Positions 39,515 through 52,051 of a DNA stretch of 64,000 nucleotides are shown here, one piece after another (the first letter of the stretch is position 1; every line of letters begins with the position of its first letter). Both the position numbers and the translations under genes were made by a program. Under the pieces are notes generated by a model. That model was given only the letters and a program-made list of their open reading frames with translations, was not told the DNA's origin and searched no databases. The stretch is taken from NCBI GenBank assembly GCA_036852015.1, contig JAANDG010000327.1:62001-126000 (forward strand), written 5' to 3'. Source of the DNA: Pelodera strongyloides (lineage: Eukaryota; Nematoda; Chromadorea; Rhabditida; Rhabditidae).

Positions 39515-42500
39515 ATGTCGGAACCTGATCCTTGGCCCAATACCGATGATGATGGAGACCTTCTCTCAGGCAAGTATTTCCATCATTTCGAAAAATAAGA
39601 TGTTACGGAAATCAATTATGATTGTCAATGATTGCTGGTTCTAAAATGGTTATCGCGTAATGAAAAGTAAACCGGCAAATAAAAAATTAGACTATAAAAG
39701 TTAGTACTCTATTCAATTGCACGTTCTCTCAAGACATTATGCACCTGGGGCAATGATCGTTTTTCATCCGTCACTTTGAGGAATTCGCCTATATGTAATG
39801 CAGTTGGCAACAATTGTCGGGGTTTTTGCAACGAAAAGCAATGTGGACAATTAAATTTATGCCGGTTTCACATAAATTTAACCCCCGGGGAAGCTCTAAC
39901 CCAAACTCGAGCGAGCAGCTAACACCATCGCCCATCGATTAACTGGCATTTCAAGTTTTGCAAATATTTTCCGGCGTATTATGACGCCGATATTATTTAC
40001 CTTAAAAAATTGGCCGCCTGGTAAGAACTGTATGAGTGGGCTTACGTAAAAGTAAAGCCATTACAGCAGATACTTAAAAACTAGCTCAGTGAATACTGAA
40101 TACCCTCCACCCGCAGGCAACCTTATGTGCTACAATAAAATATCGCAGCACCGCAAATGGCTTTTAGTGCATAGTGCATAAGCTACTTGATATTGGCAAG
40201 TCTTTGCAAAACTATGAAGGGAAAGTACACCAATAATGCATATATCGACCAAAAATCTCCATGGTGTATCTGTAACATTAAAAAAACGAGGCACAAGAAC
40301 AAGCACGAAATCAACGAGCAAAGAAATTTTTCAATTTAAATTCTCCTCGTAGCTGGACTAAGCAGCAATTCTTCACATCGGAAACCACCCATCAGCGGGT
40401 AATATTGGACCGTACAAGTTTATTCCCATAATCTAAACGAAATATATTCAGCCATTCAAAATAAGGTTGTACTCTGGAAAGTTGGGATTGTGTAAAACGC
40501 GGTCCGCGGTCGTGCGGGCGTACGGTCTGCGGTCCTAGGTTCTGCGGTCTGCCGTCCGCGGTCCGCGGTCCGTCAGCCTGCGACGCTTCCTGCTTACATT
40601 GCGCACTACCATGAAGAACACTTTTGTTCACATCAAGCACTTTTGAGACAGCAGTTAAAAACCTTGCGGCTTCATTTGCAGTCAAATGAAGGCCTTCTGA
40701 ACTGAACCCGTTTTGAATGATAGCCATAGTGTCCTGTGCTCTCCATACCAATCACATCCTCAAGGGCTTGCTTTTCACCGGTCTTGAAGGTGATTGAGCA
40801 ACATTCTCACTACTGTCAGCTCCACGTTTACCAGCACGGTCAACTTCAATTACAAATAATCACCAGTGGGCATTATGACACAGGGGTTGCAACTTTAAAC
40901 AGAAGTAACTTACGGTGGTTGTTGCCGCAGAGCCCCCAAAACACAACCACGCTCGCCCGCCGATTCGATGCTTATTCGATGCTTTTGTGAAGTATGATCA
41001 AATAATTAATACAGATCCGTTTCAAGTGATACCTATTTTGATTATTCCACCTGATTCTCCATTTCAAATATAGTAGGATACGCTATTTTTCTAATTTTCA
41101 AGCGCAAAACTCACGCATTATTCAGCAATTTTCCATAGCCAGTCATACCCAACAACTATCTATCGCAGTTGCCGCGCCCCTTCGCACTAATTGGGCAATA
41201 TGCTCTAGACAAACTGACAATCGATCGATAGTTGAGTGTGACTGGCCATGGTAAATTGCTGAATAGTGTGTGAATTGTGTGCTTGAAAATTAGAAAATAT
41301 CGTATCCTACCATATTTGACATGGAGTATCAGATGGAATCACCAAAAATAGGGGTTATTGGGTCTCGCCTGACCCTTTAAAGGGATGGGTTCACTACAAA
41401 ATCACCTTGTTTTTATGCTTTAGTTTGATTGTACAAAGGTAAAATTAAACAAAGGTCATAAAAAATGTTTCTTGAATTACTCCCTAGGGAAGATATTATG
41501 TAAAAATGGTGAGTATTGATCGATCTTCCGATAACATGAGTAAACAAGATAAACTAGGGAAGCTAAGAGATATGGCTGAAACACACTGTTTTGAGCAAAA
41601 TAAACTGTAGTTTTCATCGTTTATTTTACTTAAAGCGAAATGCTAGCCCCTTTGGAAAATTTGCATATGATGAGCAAATCCTATGTATCCTATGCTAATT
41701 TTGTACGATTGCCGTGGACGATAGTACAAAATTAGCATAGGATACATAGGATTTGCTTATCATATGCAAATTTTCCAAAGGGGCTAGCATTTCGCTTTAA
41801 AACACAGAAAAAACAGTGTGTTTCAGCCATATCTCTTAGCTTCCCTAGTTTACCTTGTTTACGCATGTTATCGGAAGATCGATCAATACTCACCTTTTTT
41901 TACCTAATATTTTCCCTAGGGAGTAATTCAAGAAACATTTTTTTATGCTCTTTGTTTAATTTTAACATTGTGCAATCAAACTAAAGCATAAAAACAAGGT
42001 GATTTTGAAGTGAACCCATCCCTTTAAACCAGGCTAGCTGAAACATAAGCGTTACTGGATTACAGTAGATATGCAATTGACCTGGAAGCGGCTGATTACA
42101 ATGTTTATACATACCCTGCACCACCCTGCAGTGTTACACAATTAGGTAGGATATGACATATGACATCACTGCAGTTTATTACTTAGCTGCCGCAATGCGG
42201 GCGATTGCTTTCATGAACAATCTATTGTTAGTTAACAAATCCGATTCTCAAGAATTCTCTTACTGAGTTTGTTTTTCTGTAACTTGCTACCGTATTATCA
42301 TCCTATATTTCATCAAATAAAATAAATATGACTAATCTATAGTAACTGCCTGAAGCACCCTCCGGTTTTTGAAACGCGTCGTGAATCGTGCACAACTGAA
42401 TTCTTACCTATTGAAACCGACCGGTTTCAATGTTTGAAGTTGGCCAATATTCCTTTAAGTCACGTCTTTTCGTAAAACGTATAACATAAACTTGCAAGCA

Positions 42501-45500
42501 GTGTTTCGGGACTTTCATTGTACAACCCTAGTTCGAGAATGGATAGTCACCGCCACAGAAGTCGTAAGCCGTCTGAGTTTTCTGGTATTTCAATAATTGT
42601 GCAATTCGCCAGATTTACCACGAATTCATCTAAAGTAAGGGATATGGATAGAATGGATTAGCATGCTCAAATAATCATTATCAAAATGATTTCTTTTCAG
42701 GAGCTACCGAGTCGCCAGAGGAGGTTGTGAAGGTATGTATTATTAGTATGGTAGGAGAAGAACCTAAGCACAGAATAGAAATGCCTAGTGGTATTCGGAA
42801 ACTTATCTTCTTCTGGCGCCGTTAGAGGTATTAAGGACGGTTTATATGTGCTTATTAGGCATTCATAGGTTTTATTATAGGGACGAGAAGATAAGCGAGT
42901 CATGTGACAGTGAGGGTATGTTTTTAGCAAATAGATATGTTTAGTGTGCATATAACAGTTTAGTTATTAGTCTTTGCTTATTCTTTTATTTATGTGTGTG
43001 ATAGTGGTGGTTGTCAACTTCTTAAACTTTCTGGACCTCTAACCATCTTATCAACTTACAAACTTCTTTGCGTTTGCTACTGCATGTCTGCACGTACCAT
43101 GCACTGTCTTTTTATTTCCCGTTTTTTTATTTGCAGTAACCCCCACTTTTTTTGTTAAACATTCACATACATTTTTTCGTTATATGTAGGGTTTGACGGC
43201 TGATGCTGGCACCCTTCCCCCCTTGATCCGAATAGTGCGTCCATCTTTCATCACACGTAGACATAAGTATGTAGAATCCAAGGTAGAGAGAGAGGGAGAT
43301 AGGGAGCATAGCTGCACAATAGCCAGATTTGAGATCTTGGATAGCATAGCAAATTTGCGCTGCAAGTATTTTACCCTTGCTCAAAATTGTAGTTTTCTAA
43401 ACGGGGTGACAATCGGCCGAAATTCGCTCCCTCCAGTCGGTTTATAACCAGTCAGAGAAGAGCCCATTGGGGCTTCGTCCGTCTGGTTATAAATAAAGCT
43501 AAACCTTTTACACCACAAAAGCATGCTCATTTGTCGTATTTAACTGAAACTTGTGTTGCAAAGCTGATAACTGTACCGCGGCCGGCATGTGCATTAGAAA
43601 CTTTAATTGAAGACGAAGACTAAAGACAACAATTTCAGTTCTACACAGACGCTTCTTACAAAAAGAAAAATGGTGAAGAAGCGAGTGCGGCTGCATACTA
43701 CGTAGACGACGCAAATAAGTTGTAAGTTGTTTTGTTATATTTTCTGTTCGGATATAGTACGGCAGTGGGCCTGTTGGGCCTATTATTTATTTTCATCTGC
43801 TAACTCCAGGCATCCTATACCTATAATGCACTAAAATTTACACTGTCGGAGGTTGCGGGACGAAAAGCAAAGTGGATTATAATCTCTGCATTGGTAGAAA
43901 GATTAAGTACTAACTGTTAGTTACTCACTATTTTAGGAAGGAATGATATATTTAAAAAAAATTGGGCATACTATTAGTGACTCGCATCCCATAGCTAACA
44001 CTTATCCAGTTTCCGAGATTAAATTAGACATGTAGGTTTACCGTAAAATTGGATAGAATGTGATGGAATTTTGCATAATTGCGCGAATATAGTCGAAAAT
44101 CAAATACCCGGCTTTATTACCAGCACGGTCAATATCCGGCTAAAGTTGCGGCTTTATTCCTTTATTTGCTACAGTCAATTAGCACTCAGTTAGCAAAAAA
44201 AAAATAGACATTTCCAAAGGTCGGAATTCGGAATCACCTGTGCTATCGTTAGTTGTTAGTTTGTTCTCAATATTGTCAAATGTAAAATTTAATATGGCCA
44301 AGGCTGTCCTGCTAGCTTGTCTCCATAGCCGTAATTCGTATTTCGAAATACAATACCATTATTTACCGCCAATTATCTTGCCGCCTCTAACAATCCGTTC
44401 CGTTTGGGAGCTCATTCGTATGCAAATTTTTCCTCCAGCTAGTCTAGATAGTCGAGAAATTTGCATACAAAGGATTTCCCAAACGGAACGTTTCCGTCGA
44501 CCCGAGAATACGGGCTAATATGAACTTGAAATTATTCCTTTGTAAATGAGTTGAACTAGAAATCCTAATCTCTCCCGAAATGTCGCTGTTACCCTTTTCA
44601 CTTCCAAAAATCTTGATATTCTGTGTTTGGTTCACTTAGCAGTCGCCCACTTACACTTAGACAAGCGTTGTCAGGAAATAGATTTATCCCCGAAAATTTA
44701 TCGCGACGTAGATTTAATGAAAGCTATTATTATTTTTAGTGCGTGCCTGATTGAAATGCTCGCTCCTGAGGACCTCAATACATTGAGGGCTAAACACAAA
44801 TTCTTTCACTACTGGTATTGTCTTTTTCATTCTTTTTTTTCAGCTACAAAACATCAATACTAACTAAACACTGGCATTGCCGAACGTGTTTCCATATGGA
44901 ATTCTAAAAGTTGTCTTTCCAGGGGAGGACGCGTGTATGGGATCAGACATAACATCACTTGGGGTGAATGTATTGCTGTCATCGCTGCTTTAGAAAAAAA
45001 TTATCCGACGTGTCGCGACAAGTAAGTCTTTTTCTTACACCGAATACGCAGGTTTTCGAAAAACTACTTTGAAATCCCTGGTTGTCCTAATTAGGTTAAG
45101 GGGCATGGCATCCTGACGGTTTTTTCTTATGACATTAGGGTGTGCCAGTCATTACAAAGTCGTCATTGTTAACCGATGGTCATTAAATTTTGAAAGCTAT
45201 GGCTATACAGAAAACACGACATCCGATCATGTCACAGTGTATAGCGTATATGTGACGTGTGACAGGTAGTATCAAGTTTCAGAAGAAAAAGACGAAACAG
45301 GGAGAGAAATTAGAATGAGGTTTGCGGATTTACGCTGGTATGCGGTATGCGCATCTGCCCGGACAGCGCAGATTATAAACATCCTGCAGTGCTACATAAC
45401 CATGCGTGGCGTGTATTAACAGCTAACCGGGCACTTGCACATATATGCCTCGTCCACAGTAATCCCGAAACCCCCATTCTCAGAGCTTTTTATTGATCAC

Positions 45501-48346
45501 GATTTTACTTTTGTACTGACTGCTGGCATCGTATTTTCCTTTATTACTGTTATAATACAGTTGTGACAAACTGAACAATTGAAAAATCAAACATTTCAGA
45601 TCTGTCGTGGTTTATACGGACTGCGCAAGCACAATTATAGCAATGAAGAAGCTGAAGTGAGTGCCAAGCAATTTAAGATTTTATACAAACGTTCTATGGC
45701 TGACAGTAAGAATAAATGACCGTAATGATTTCACAAGTTTTGTACAAATACAACTGTCACTGACCATTGCAATTTTGATCACATTGCAATTTTCGACAAC
45801 TCGTATTATTAGTCTAAAATTGGCTACTTTATTGCAAGTGCTGTTACACGTACATACCATAACCAACTTAACAAAAAAATTATAATGAAGTATTCCAGCC
45901 GCATGGAGATGCTCCCGGAAAAAGATTTCAACAGCTCGTATGTTTGTTTTTCAATACTACTAAAGTCAAGCGCTTTCCATTAGTATGAGCAATATAATAC
46001 GCACGAATTGGTAAGGCGCACGAGCATGAAGAGAAAAACTATCTATTATATACCATTGTTTAGGTACCATATGCTTCACCTGTTGGCACATAAATTTGCA
46101 AAAGGTGTCACATTTATCCACGTACGCGGCCACTCCGGTGTTTACGAAAACGAAATGGTATGTTTCTTTTTGCCGTATTCTGATGTGACGGTTTTGTCGT
46201 ATTCTAATGGTCATGTTTCCCTTTTCCGTTTAGATAACTTATGGGATGAACATAGATAATGAAAATTCCACATATTTTTTATTATTTGTGTCGATTATCC
46301 GTTCTATAATTTTATAAATTCTAACTCTAGGCGTGCCGCCATAAACATGCAACGCGATTTGCCAGCCGCCTGGATATATGTATGTAAATGTTAATTTTAG
46401 GCTGATACCATGGCTAAGCAGGCGGTTGCATTGAGAATGGATAAAGGGAAAATGAGAGATCCGAAAAGGAACAATTATATGAAGAAAAATAAGTTAAATA
46501 CTTCCCGGAAAGGTGGGTTGCTTTGTTTAAAAACAGTTTTGTGTTCTATTTTAACCTTTATATAATATAATATTACCGGCTCTGCATACCTACCTTTAGG
46601 GGTCCATATGAAATACGTACAAGGGCCCGAATGAGATATAGAGGGTTCAAAGATTAGAAAACAAAAAAATCATAATGTGTGTTGAATACTGAAGGCGGGT
46701 CGAATCTTACCGGCGGGTCGATCCTTGTAGTCACGTAGAATATTGAATGCGCGTTGAATCGTGATGAAGGACGTCGAATAATTAGTGTTGAATTTGAATA
46801 CCGAAGGCGGGTCGACTACTGAAGGCGCGTCGAATCCTGAAGGTGCGCCGCATACAGAGAGTGAGTCAAATCCTGAAAACGCGTCGCAACGGATGAGTCC
46901 TGAAGGCGCACCGCATCCCGAAGGCGGGTTGAACCCTAACGGCAGGTGGAATCTTGAAGCACGTCGAATCCTGAAGGCGGGTCGGATCCTGAAGACGCGT
47001 CGAACCCTGACGGCGGTCGAATCCTGAAGGCGTGGCGGCGGTACGAAACATAAGGGCGGGTAGAATCCTGAAGGCGCGTCGAATGGTGAAGACGGACGTC
47101 GAATTGGCGGCTCTAGTTTTGATTGTGGTCGAATCCTGAAGGCGTGACGGCGAGTCGAATCTTGAAGGCGGGCCGTATTGTGAGGGCGGGTTGAATCGTG
47201 AAGACGGATGTTGAACCTGTTGGCGAGTCGAATCCTGAAGACTTTATTATAATACCAGAGAGCCATTATACTGACGATGACCCCCTCACCGTATCTAAAT
47301 CCTCGCCTACGCCACTTCCGTTTTCACTTATTCTCTATTATACATATTTCTAATCTATTTGTTAATAACGAGCTTTTAATGCCATTTGTCCGTTATTAAG
47401 CATGTGTAGTTGTGTTGTGATGTGCAGGTCGAAATAACACAATTGTGGTGCTAATGTTTATGCCTGTGCTGTAGTCGGTTAGAAAGGCATAGGCATAGGC
47501 ACACTGAGGGGGTTACGAGGAATTGCTCCTTTTTGAGATGGGAGAAGAGAGCAAATGGGATTAATTAATCACAGAAAACGCATTAAAATCAGAGGCCATT
47601 TTTGTTGGAAATGTTTTAGTGTAAAGTGGCCAACTGCATACCCTAACATATTTAACTAGTTTTATGATTCACACTTAGAATAGAATAGTATAACTTGGAA
47701 TATTTTACGTTTCTTTTTAGCTAGATGCTTTGGACGGTCAAATTTTTTAAATCTCACACCAGAAACCAAACGACATATTGATTAATATTTATGAAAAAAT
47801 CTCTCATTCGGACTCTTTGTATTTATAAATTGGATCCCAACGGTGAATAGCCGCGATACCTTTAAATGAGAGCAAACTCTTAGTATTGACTCTCGTGGTG
47901 AAAAACAAAGGCGAAAGAGTAAAAAAATATTGCTAAAAACCTTCAAGTTCATTTTGTCGGAGATATATGGAGCTCACTAGTTTGGCAAATAACATTTCTA
48001 TATTTCAGAACCCCCTTTACCAGTAAAAGTACACGTTGGACCTGGTGCTGATGTCAAGAATATAATAAACAGAACAAATACAATTTTGAAAATTAGAGAC
48101 AAAGAGACTACTAATAAGATCCATAATTTATTTAAAAAGTTTACCCATTGCTTCTATATTCATTATCTTCTATATTCATTATCTTCTATATTCATTATCT
48201 TCTATATTCATTATCTTCTATATTCATTATCTTCTATATTCATTATCTTTCTATATTCATTATCTTTCTATATTCATTATCTTTCTATATTCATTATCTG
48301 TGAATTTACTCTCATATATGTTTTTATCTGTAAATTGTTTTCTTAA
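39515..48346 (+). CDS. RNase HI-domain protein, paralogue without RS tail
   Basis: Exons: 39515-39569, 42701-42732, 43190-43282, 43639-43721, 44923-45021, 45600-45656, 45899-45937, 46064-46157, 46401-46512, 48009-48346; phases agree, 333 residues. The ATG follows immediately on TTTTGCAG, as in trans-spliced nematode genes. Exon 1 would use a GC donor (GGCAAGT), the least certain step. RNase H landmarks: FYTDAS (Asp64), WGECIAVIAAL (Glu103), VVVYTDCAS (Asp128), VRGHSGVYENEMADTM (His176, Asp186). After the fold is a basic stretch (KGKMRDPKRNNYMKKNK) and then VKVHVGPGADVKNI. The frame runs on through a microsatellite (48149-48298) that encodes a hydrophobic Tyr/Ile/Phe/Leu/Ser tail. Introns include a 3.1-kb one with a nested foldback, and a minisatellite at 46690-47245. 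Intron positions match the gene at 25047. Confidence 0.78.
41381..42023. mobile_element. TTAA palindromic foldback, family P, with nested insertion
   Basis: Same family as 2082-2522, bounded by TTAA at 41377-41380 and 42024-42027, and interrupted at its centre by a family E element. Confidence 0.9.
41634..41796. mobile_element. TTAA palindromic MITE, family E, nested
   Basis: AGCGAAATGCTAGCCCCTTT to its complement, near-perfect palindrome, TTAA at 41630-41633 and 41797-41800. Another copy is at 55376-55538. Confidence 0.9.
43408..43495. repeat. Two-hairpin head of the composite element, isolated
   Basis: CAATCGGCCGAAATTCGCTC and AGAGAAGAGCCCATTGGGGC match the head of the composite tRNA-like element in diverged form. 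No tRNA-like part follows. Confidence 0.6.
44396..44490. repeat. Hairpin-forming inverted repeat
   Basis: CGTTCCGTTTGGGAGCTC with TATGCAAATTT on the left, AAATTTGCATACAAAGG then CCCAAACGGAACG on the right. In an intron of the second RNase H gene. Confidence 0.6.
46690..47245. repeat. GC-rich minisatellite in RNase H intron
   Basis: Imperfect tandem units around CGAATCCTGAAGGCGGGT with variants. It gives a long minus-strand open frame of Phe-Arg-Ile-Arg-Pro repeats, which is an artefact of the repeat. Confidence 0.9.
48149..48298. repeat. 16-bp tandem repeat in the last coding exon
   Basis: About nine units of CTTCTATATTCATTAT, the later ones with an added T. Frame stays open across it to TAA at 48344-48346. 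Confidence 0.9.
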
Positions 48347-48423
48347 ATAACGTTAGTATTACGCATAAGCTACCTTAAATGCTTTAATTGAATTGAATTT
48401 ACGTTTAGTGCTCTTATTATGAT

Positions 48424-49352
48424 TTTGATTATGTTTAGTGTTCGTGAGTTTGTGTTTGTGTTTTTGTTCTTTGTAGTTTGGTCCCTTGTGAGTATACTGC
48501 GTTGTGAAGCGTGGTTTCTTAGGGTCACCTTTTGAGATGTGTTAAAGGGATAGGTTCATCTCAAATCACCCCTCTTTTTATTGTTTTTATTGATAATAGC
48601 ACAAATATCATTCACAATGAAAATTAAATCAATCACAGAACAATACGTCTCGCAGAAGAAGCTTCCTTTATTGGAAGCTAGTTGATCGGAAGCCAAAATC
48701 TAAACTCAAAAACTAATACCGTACACAGATCGCGCGGACTAATGGCAATTAGCCAAGGTACAAACTACACTTATTTTCATTTATTTTCACGGTGTAGTAT
48801 CAATTAATTCACTCTTGGCTAATTGCCATTAGTCCGCGCGATCTGTGTACGGTATTAGTTTTTGAATTTAGATTTTGGCTTCCGATCAACTAGTGTCCAA
48901 TAAAGGAAGCTTCTTCTGCGAGGCGTATTGTTCTGTGATTGATTTAGTTTTCATTGTGAGTGATATTTGTGCTATTATCAATAAAAACAATAAAAAGAGG
49001 GGTGATTTGAGATGAACCTATCCCTTTAATTGCATATCCTCAATAAACCTTTATATAAAAGACTCGTCAAGTGTTACACTGACAACTGAACGAAATGTGC
49101 TGAACAAAAAAAAATCTGGCTGCTGATTCATAACTGCTTAGCTTTAGTTACCCACCCTTGCTAAAATGCGAATAATAATTATTGATAGAAAAGATAGAAC
49201 GAATAATAATTATTAATATCGAAGATGTTTAGTGTTCGTCAGTTTGTGTTTGTGTTTTTGTTCTTTGTAGTTTGGTCCCTTGTGAGTATACTGCGTTGTG
49301 AAGCGTGGTATCTTAGGGTCACCTTTTGAGATGTGTTAATTACATATCCTCA
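48424..49352. repeat. Tandemly duplicated 3' flank: filled and empty copies
   Basis: TGTTTAGTGTTCGTGAGTTT through GGTCACCTTTTGAGATGTG then CATATCCTCAATAAACC occurs twice: 48434-49050, split by a foldback element, and 49227-49362, uninterrupted. Each copy has an AATAAA that could serve the RNase H gene. Confidence 0.9.
48546..49025. mobile_element. TTAA palindromic foldback, family F
   Basis: AGGGATAGGTTCATCTCAAA and complement, arms of roughly 240 bp, TTAA at 48542-48545 and 49026-49029. The empty site at 49336 shows a single TTAA. Confidence 0.95.
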
Positions 49353-49480
49353 ATAAACCTTTATAAATCAGTTTGAATTATGATCTAATTCCTAAAAGTT
49401 CGATTATTTTAGAAATTTTAGAAATTTTAAAATTTTTAGAAACCTTAGAACCGTAAAACTTTAAAACCTTAAAACCTTAA

Positions 49481-49682
49481 AGGATCGCAGTCACCACAAA
49501 ATCATAGTTTTTCCTCGAGTTTACTTGCATTAAATAAAGAATAAAGGCAAATACTTTACCAAAACCGAATAATTTGAATTCCAACTCAGGGAGTGAACAA
49601 GTAGAAAGGTAGTTCTGCTAAACTACCGCAGGATCACAGCAAACTCGAAGCAAAATGATGATTTTGTAGTGACTGCGATCCT
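49481..49682. mobile_element. TTAA inverted-repeat element, family G
   Basis: AGGATCGCAGTCACCACAAA and complement, TTAA on both sides, about 200 bp, surrounded by AAACCTTAAAACC-type low complexity. Confidence 0.8.
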
Positions 49683-49903
49683 TTAAACCGTAAAGCCTTA
49701 AAATCGTAAAAGCATTTAAAGTATCTAACTTTATTCCATTAAAAATGTTATGTTGCTCAATAAATAAATAAGCAGAAATCTTTATTTGATTTATCAATTC
49801 ACATCATTGCACCTGTAGACTTTTATTATAATTATCACAACTTCTCAATTGTTGCAATTTGTATCATGCAGTGCCGAGAGTGAAAACAAACGAACGATGT
49901 TAA

Positions 49904-50971
49904 AGGAACGGGCCCATCAAAATAAACCTATATTTAGCATGTTTTTATAATTTGTATAAATGGGATTTATTATTATACATTTGCACTAAATTTCGGCTAG
50001 ACTTTACCCCGCTGAAATTTTTCGGTGTCGATAATCGGAGAACCATACCGTAGACGAACAACAATTGCACCCTTATTTATTTATCGTGTGTTCCGCGTTC
50101 CGCGCAACTCCATAAAGAATAATCACGGTATAACAACTTTCTCAAATTCGGAGTGTTCCGCGTTCCGCGTAACTCCATAAAGAACAACTTAGCTACCGTA
50201 GCCCGTACCCCTGGGGTACAACCATTCCAAGAACCTGCACATCAATACCGGGTTACCCTTTGACCTTAAAAGGATTTATCACTGTGCACGGTTGGTGTTA
50301 TTGTGTGCTGCGGCGGTTGGTGCCGATTGGTTATGCTCACGACGTAAGCTAATGGATGCTGCTATCATCACTTTCGTTCCATCCCTTCTTTCTATTGGAA
50401 GCAGACTTTAATCAGGTAAACTTATTATTTATTGTGTGCCTTTCTCGGATTTGCAGTAATCCTCTTGAAGTGCATTGTCAATTTCGATTGTTCTATTGCT
50501 TATCTTCAGCTGATGCACTACTCTCTATTTGGACCGTCTTTGAAACCAATGCGGACTACAACTTGTCCTTAACACCTTGAACACCCTTGATAAATGATTA
50601 TTATGATTATCGATGTTTGTTGTGAATGATATGCTGGTTGCTATGTTTTCTGTTTGACATATGTTTACTGGAGGTGGCAATTGGTACTTCCTTGGCTCGA
50701 GGAGAACATCGTGTGACCCGAGGGTAAGTGGCTCTTGCTGTGTCCCAGGAGTGTATCTGTCTATACAGCCATATTCCCCCGGGACACGCAGTAAGAAAAT
50801 AAGGGTGCAATTGTTGTTCGTCTACGGTATGGTTCTCCGATTATTGACACGGAAAAATTTCAGCGGGATAAAGTCTAGCCTAAATTTATTGTACATTTAC
50901 TATAATAATCCCCCTTTAGACAAATTACAAAATCATGCTAAATATATGTTTATTTTGATGGGCCCGTCCCT
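49904..50971. mobile_element. Long TTAA foldback with unique centre, family H
   Basis: Arms 49904-50085 and about 50790-50971 are complementary (AGGAACGGGCCCATCAAAAT outside, GACGAACAACAATTGCACCC inside). TTAA flanks are present. The 700-bp centre is not palindromic and holds a duplicated GTTCCGCGTTCCGCGYAACT unit (50090 and 50157). No transposase is seen in it. Confidence 0.8.
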
Positions 50972-50975
50972 TTAA

Positions 50976-51273
50976 AGGTATAGGTTCAGTAGGAATTGCA
51001 CCTTTTTGAATATTTATATGATAGCATAGCCTATGCTGGTCACAGTTCGAAAATTACTTTAAATTGTCTTTGCTCCCCGAGGCAGGAGCATGCTCAGAAT
51101 TTAAGCTACCTCACATTTATAAAACAGCTGGCCTACCGTAGGTAACGGTACGCCAAACTGTGTTACAAGTGAAAAATTACACCCGTAGTTACAACCGTTC
51201 TTGACTACTATAGCATTGCAAATATGTTTTCCAAACACAACAAAAATTTATTACTTCTGAAGAAAACGTAGTT
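50976..51273. other. Spacer, no gene
   Basis: Begins AAGGTATAGGTTCAGTAGG directly after the TTAA of the preceding element, perhaps the end of a further, decayed foldback. No partner end was found. Confidence 0.35.
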
Positions 51274-52051
51274 CTACCACGCGCTTTGAAATTGCGAAAA
51301 GTAGATATTTGACTCCTCCCGATTCGTTGTCGTACGTATTGTAGTCATATTTTGCTTTAAATCCTTCGGTTTTAGAAATAGGATTTTCCGTAGTACGCGT
51401 AAAAATTCGTTCCTCCACGGTTCGATTGTGTACAAAACGGTGACCATCATCATTATGGCGTAACTTAAAGAAATATAGTTAGATTGACACATATAAAAAT
51501 GTTAAAAATGTTGATGTATATTGTTATATGTAGTGCTTGGAAGAAAAGTTGGATTGCCGTGTATGCAATACACTGATAAAAGTGCGCGGCCGCGCCGCAC
51601 ACCCATTTCAGAGCCATGGCGGCTAAGCCGCACACCCAGTTCAGACGCCGCCGCGGCTGAAATGCACGGAAAAGGCATTTCAGCGGCCGAAAGCATGGCA
51701 CAACTGTGTCACACAAGACTATAAGCGCATTACTGTCTTTGTACAAGAATTCAAATCGCAGCTAGCTCTTTTTTCGACTTATTGTATCTGGTTTATACCT
51801 TTCTACGGAGAACATATGTGCAAAATAAGTTTCGTTAAAAAAGGCTCACATTGCGACAAACATATCAAAGGCAGCGAAACACAGTTGACCAGCCATTGAA
51901 TTTATATCAAAAACGAGAAATGGTAGAACGAGAACGAGTGCAGTGAACGTATTACGACACCGCAAATAACGGCTTGCTTGATCATCTGAATTATTAAACT
52001 TATTTTACTATAAGCTAGTAGTATTGGGCTAGTATTTAACATATTAATAAA

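Noticed and set aside
44624..44865. 78-codon plus-strand open frame inside an RNase H intron
   Set aside because: Reads plausibly but has no ATG, no clear acceptor in frame, and the RNase H fold is complete without it.
46670..47266. 198-codon minus-strand open frame rich in Phe-Arg-Ile-Arg-Pro
   Set aside because: Product of the GC-rich minisatellite; the only sequence is the repeat itself.
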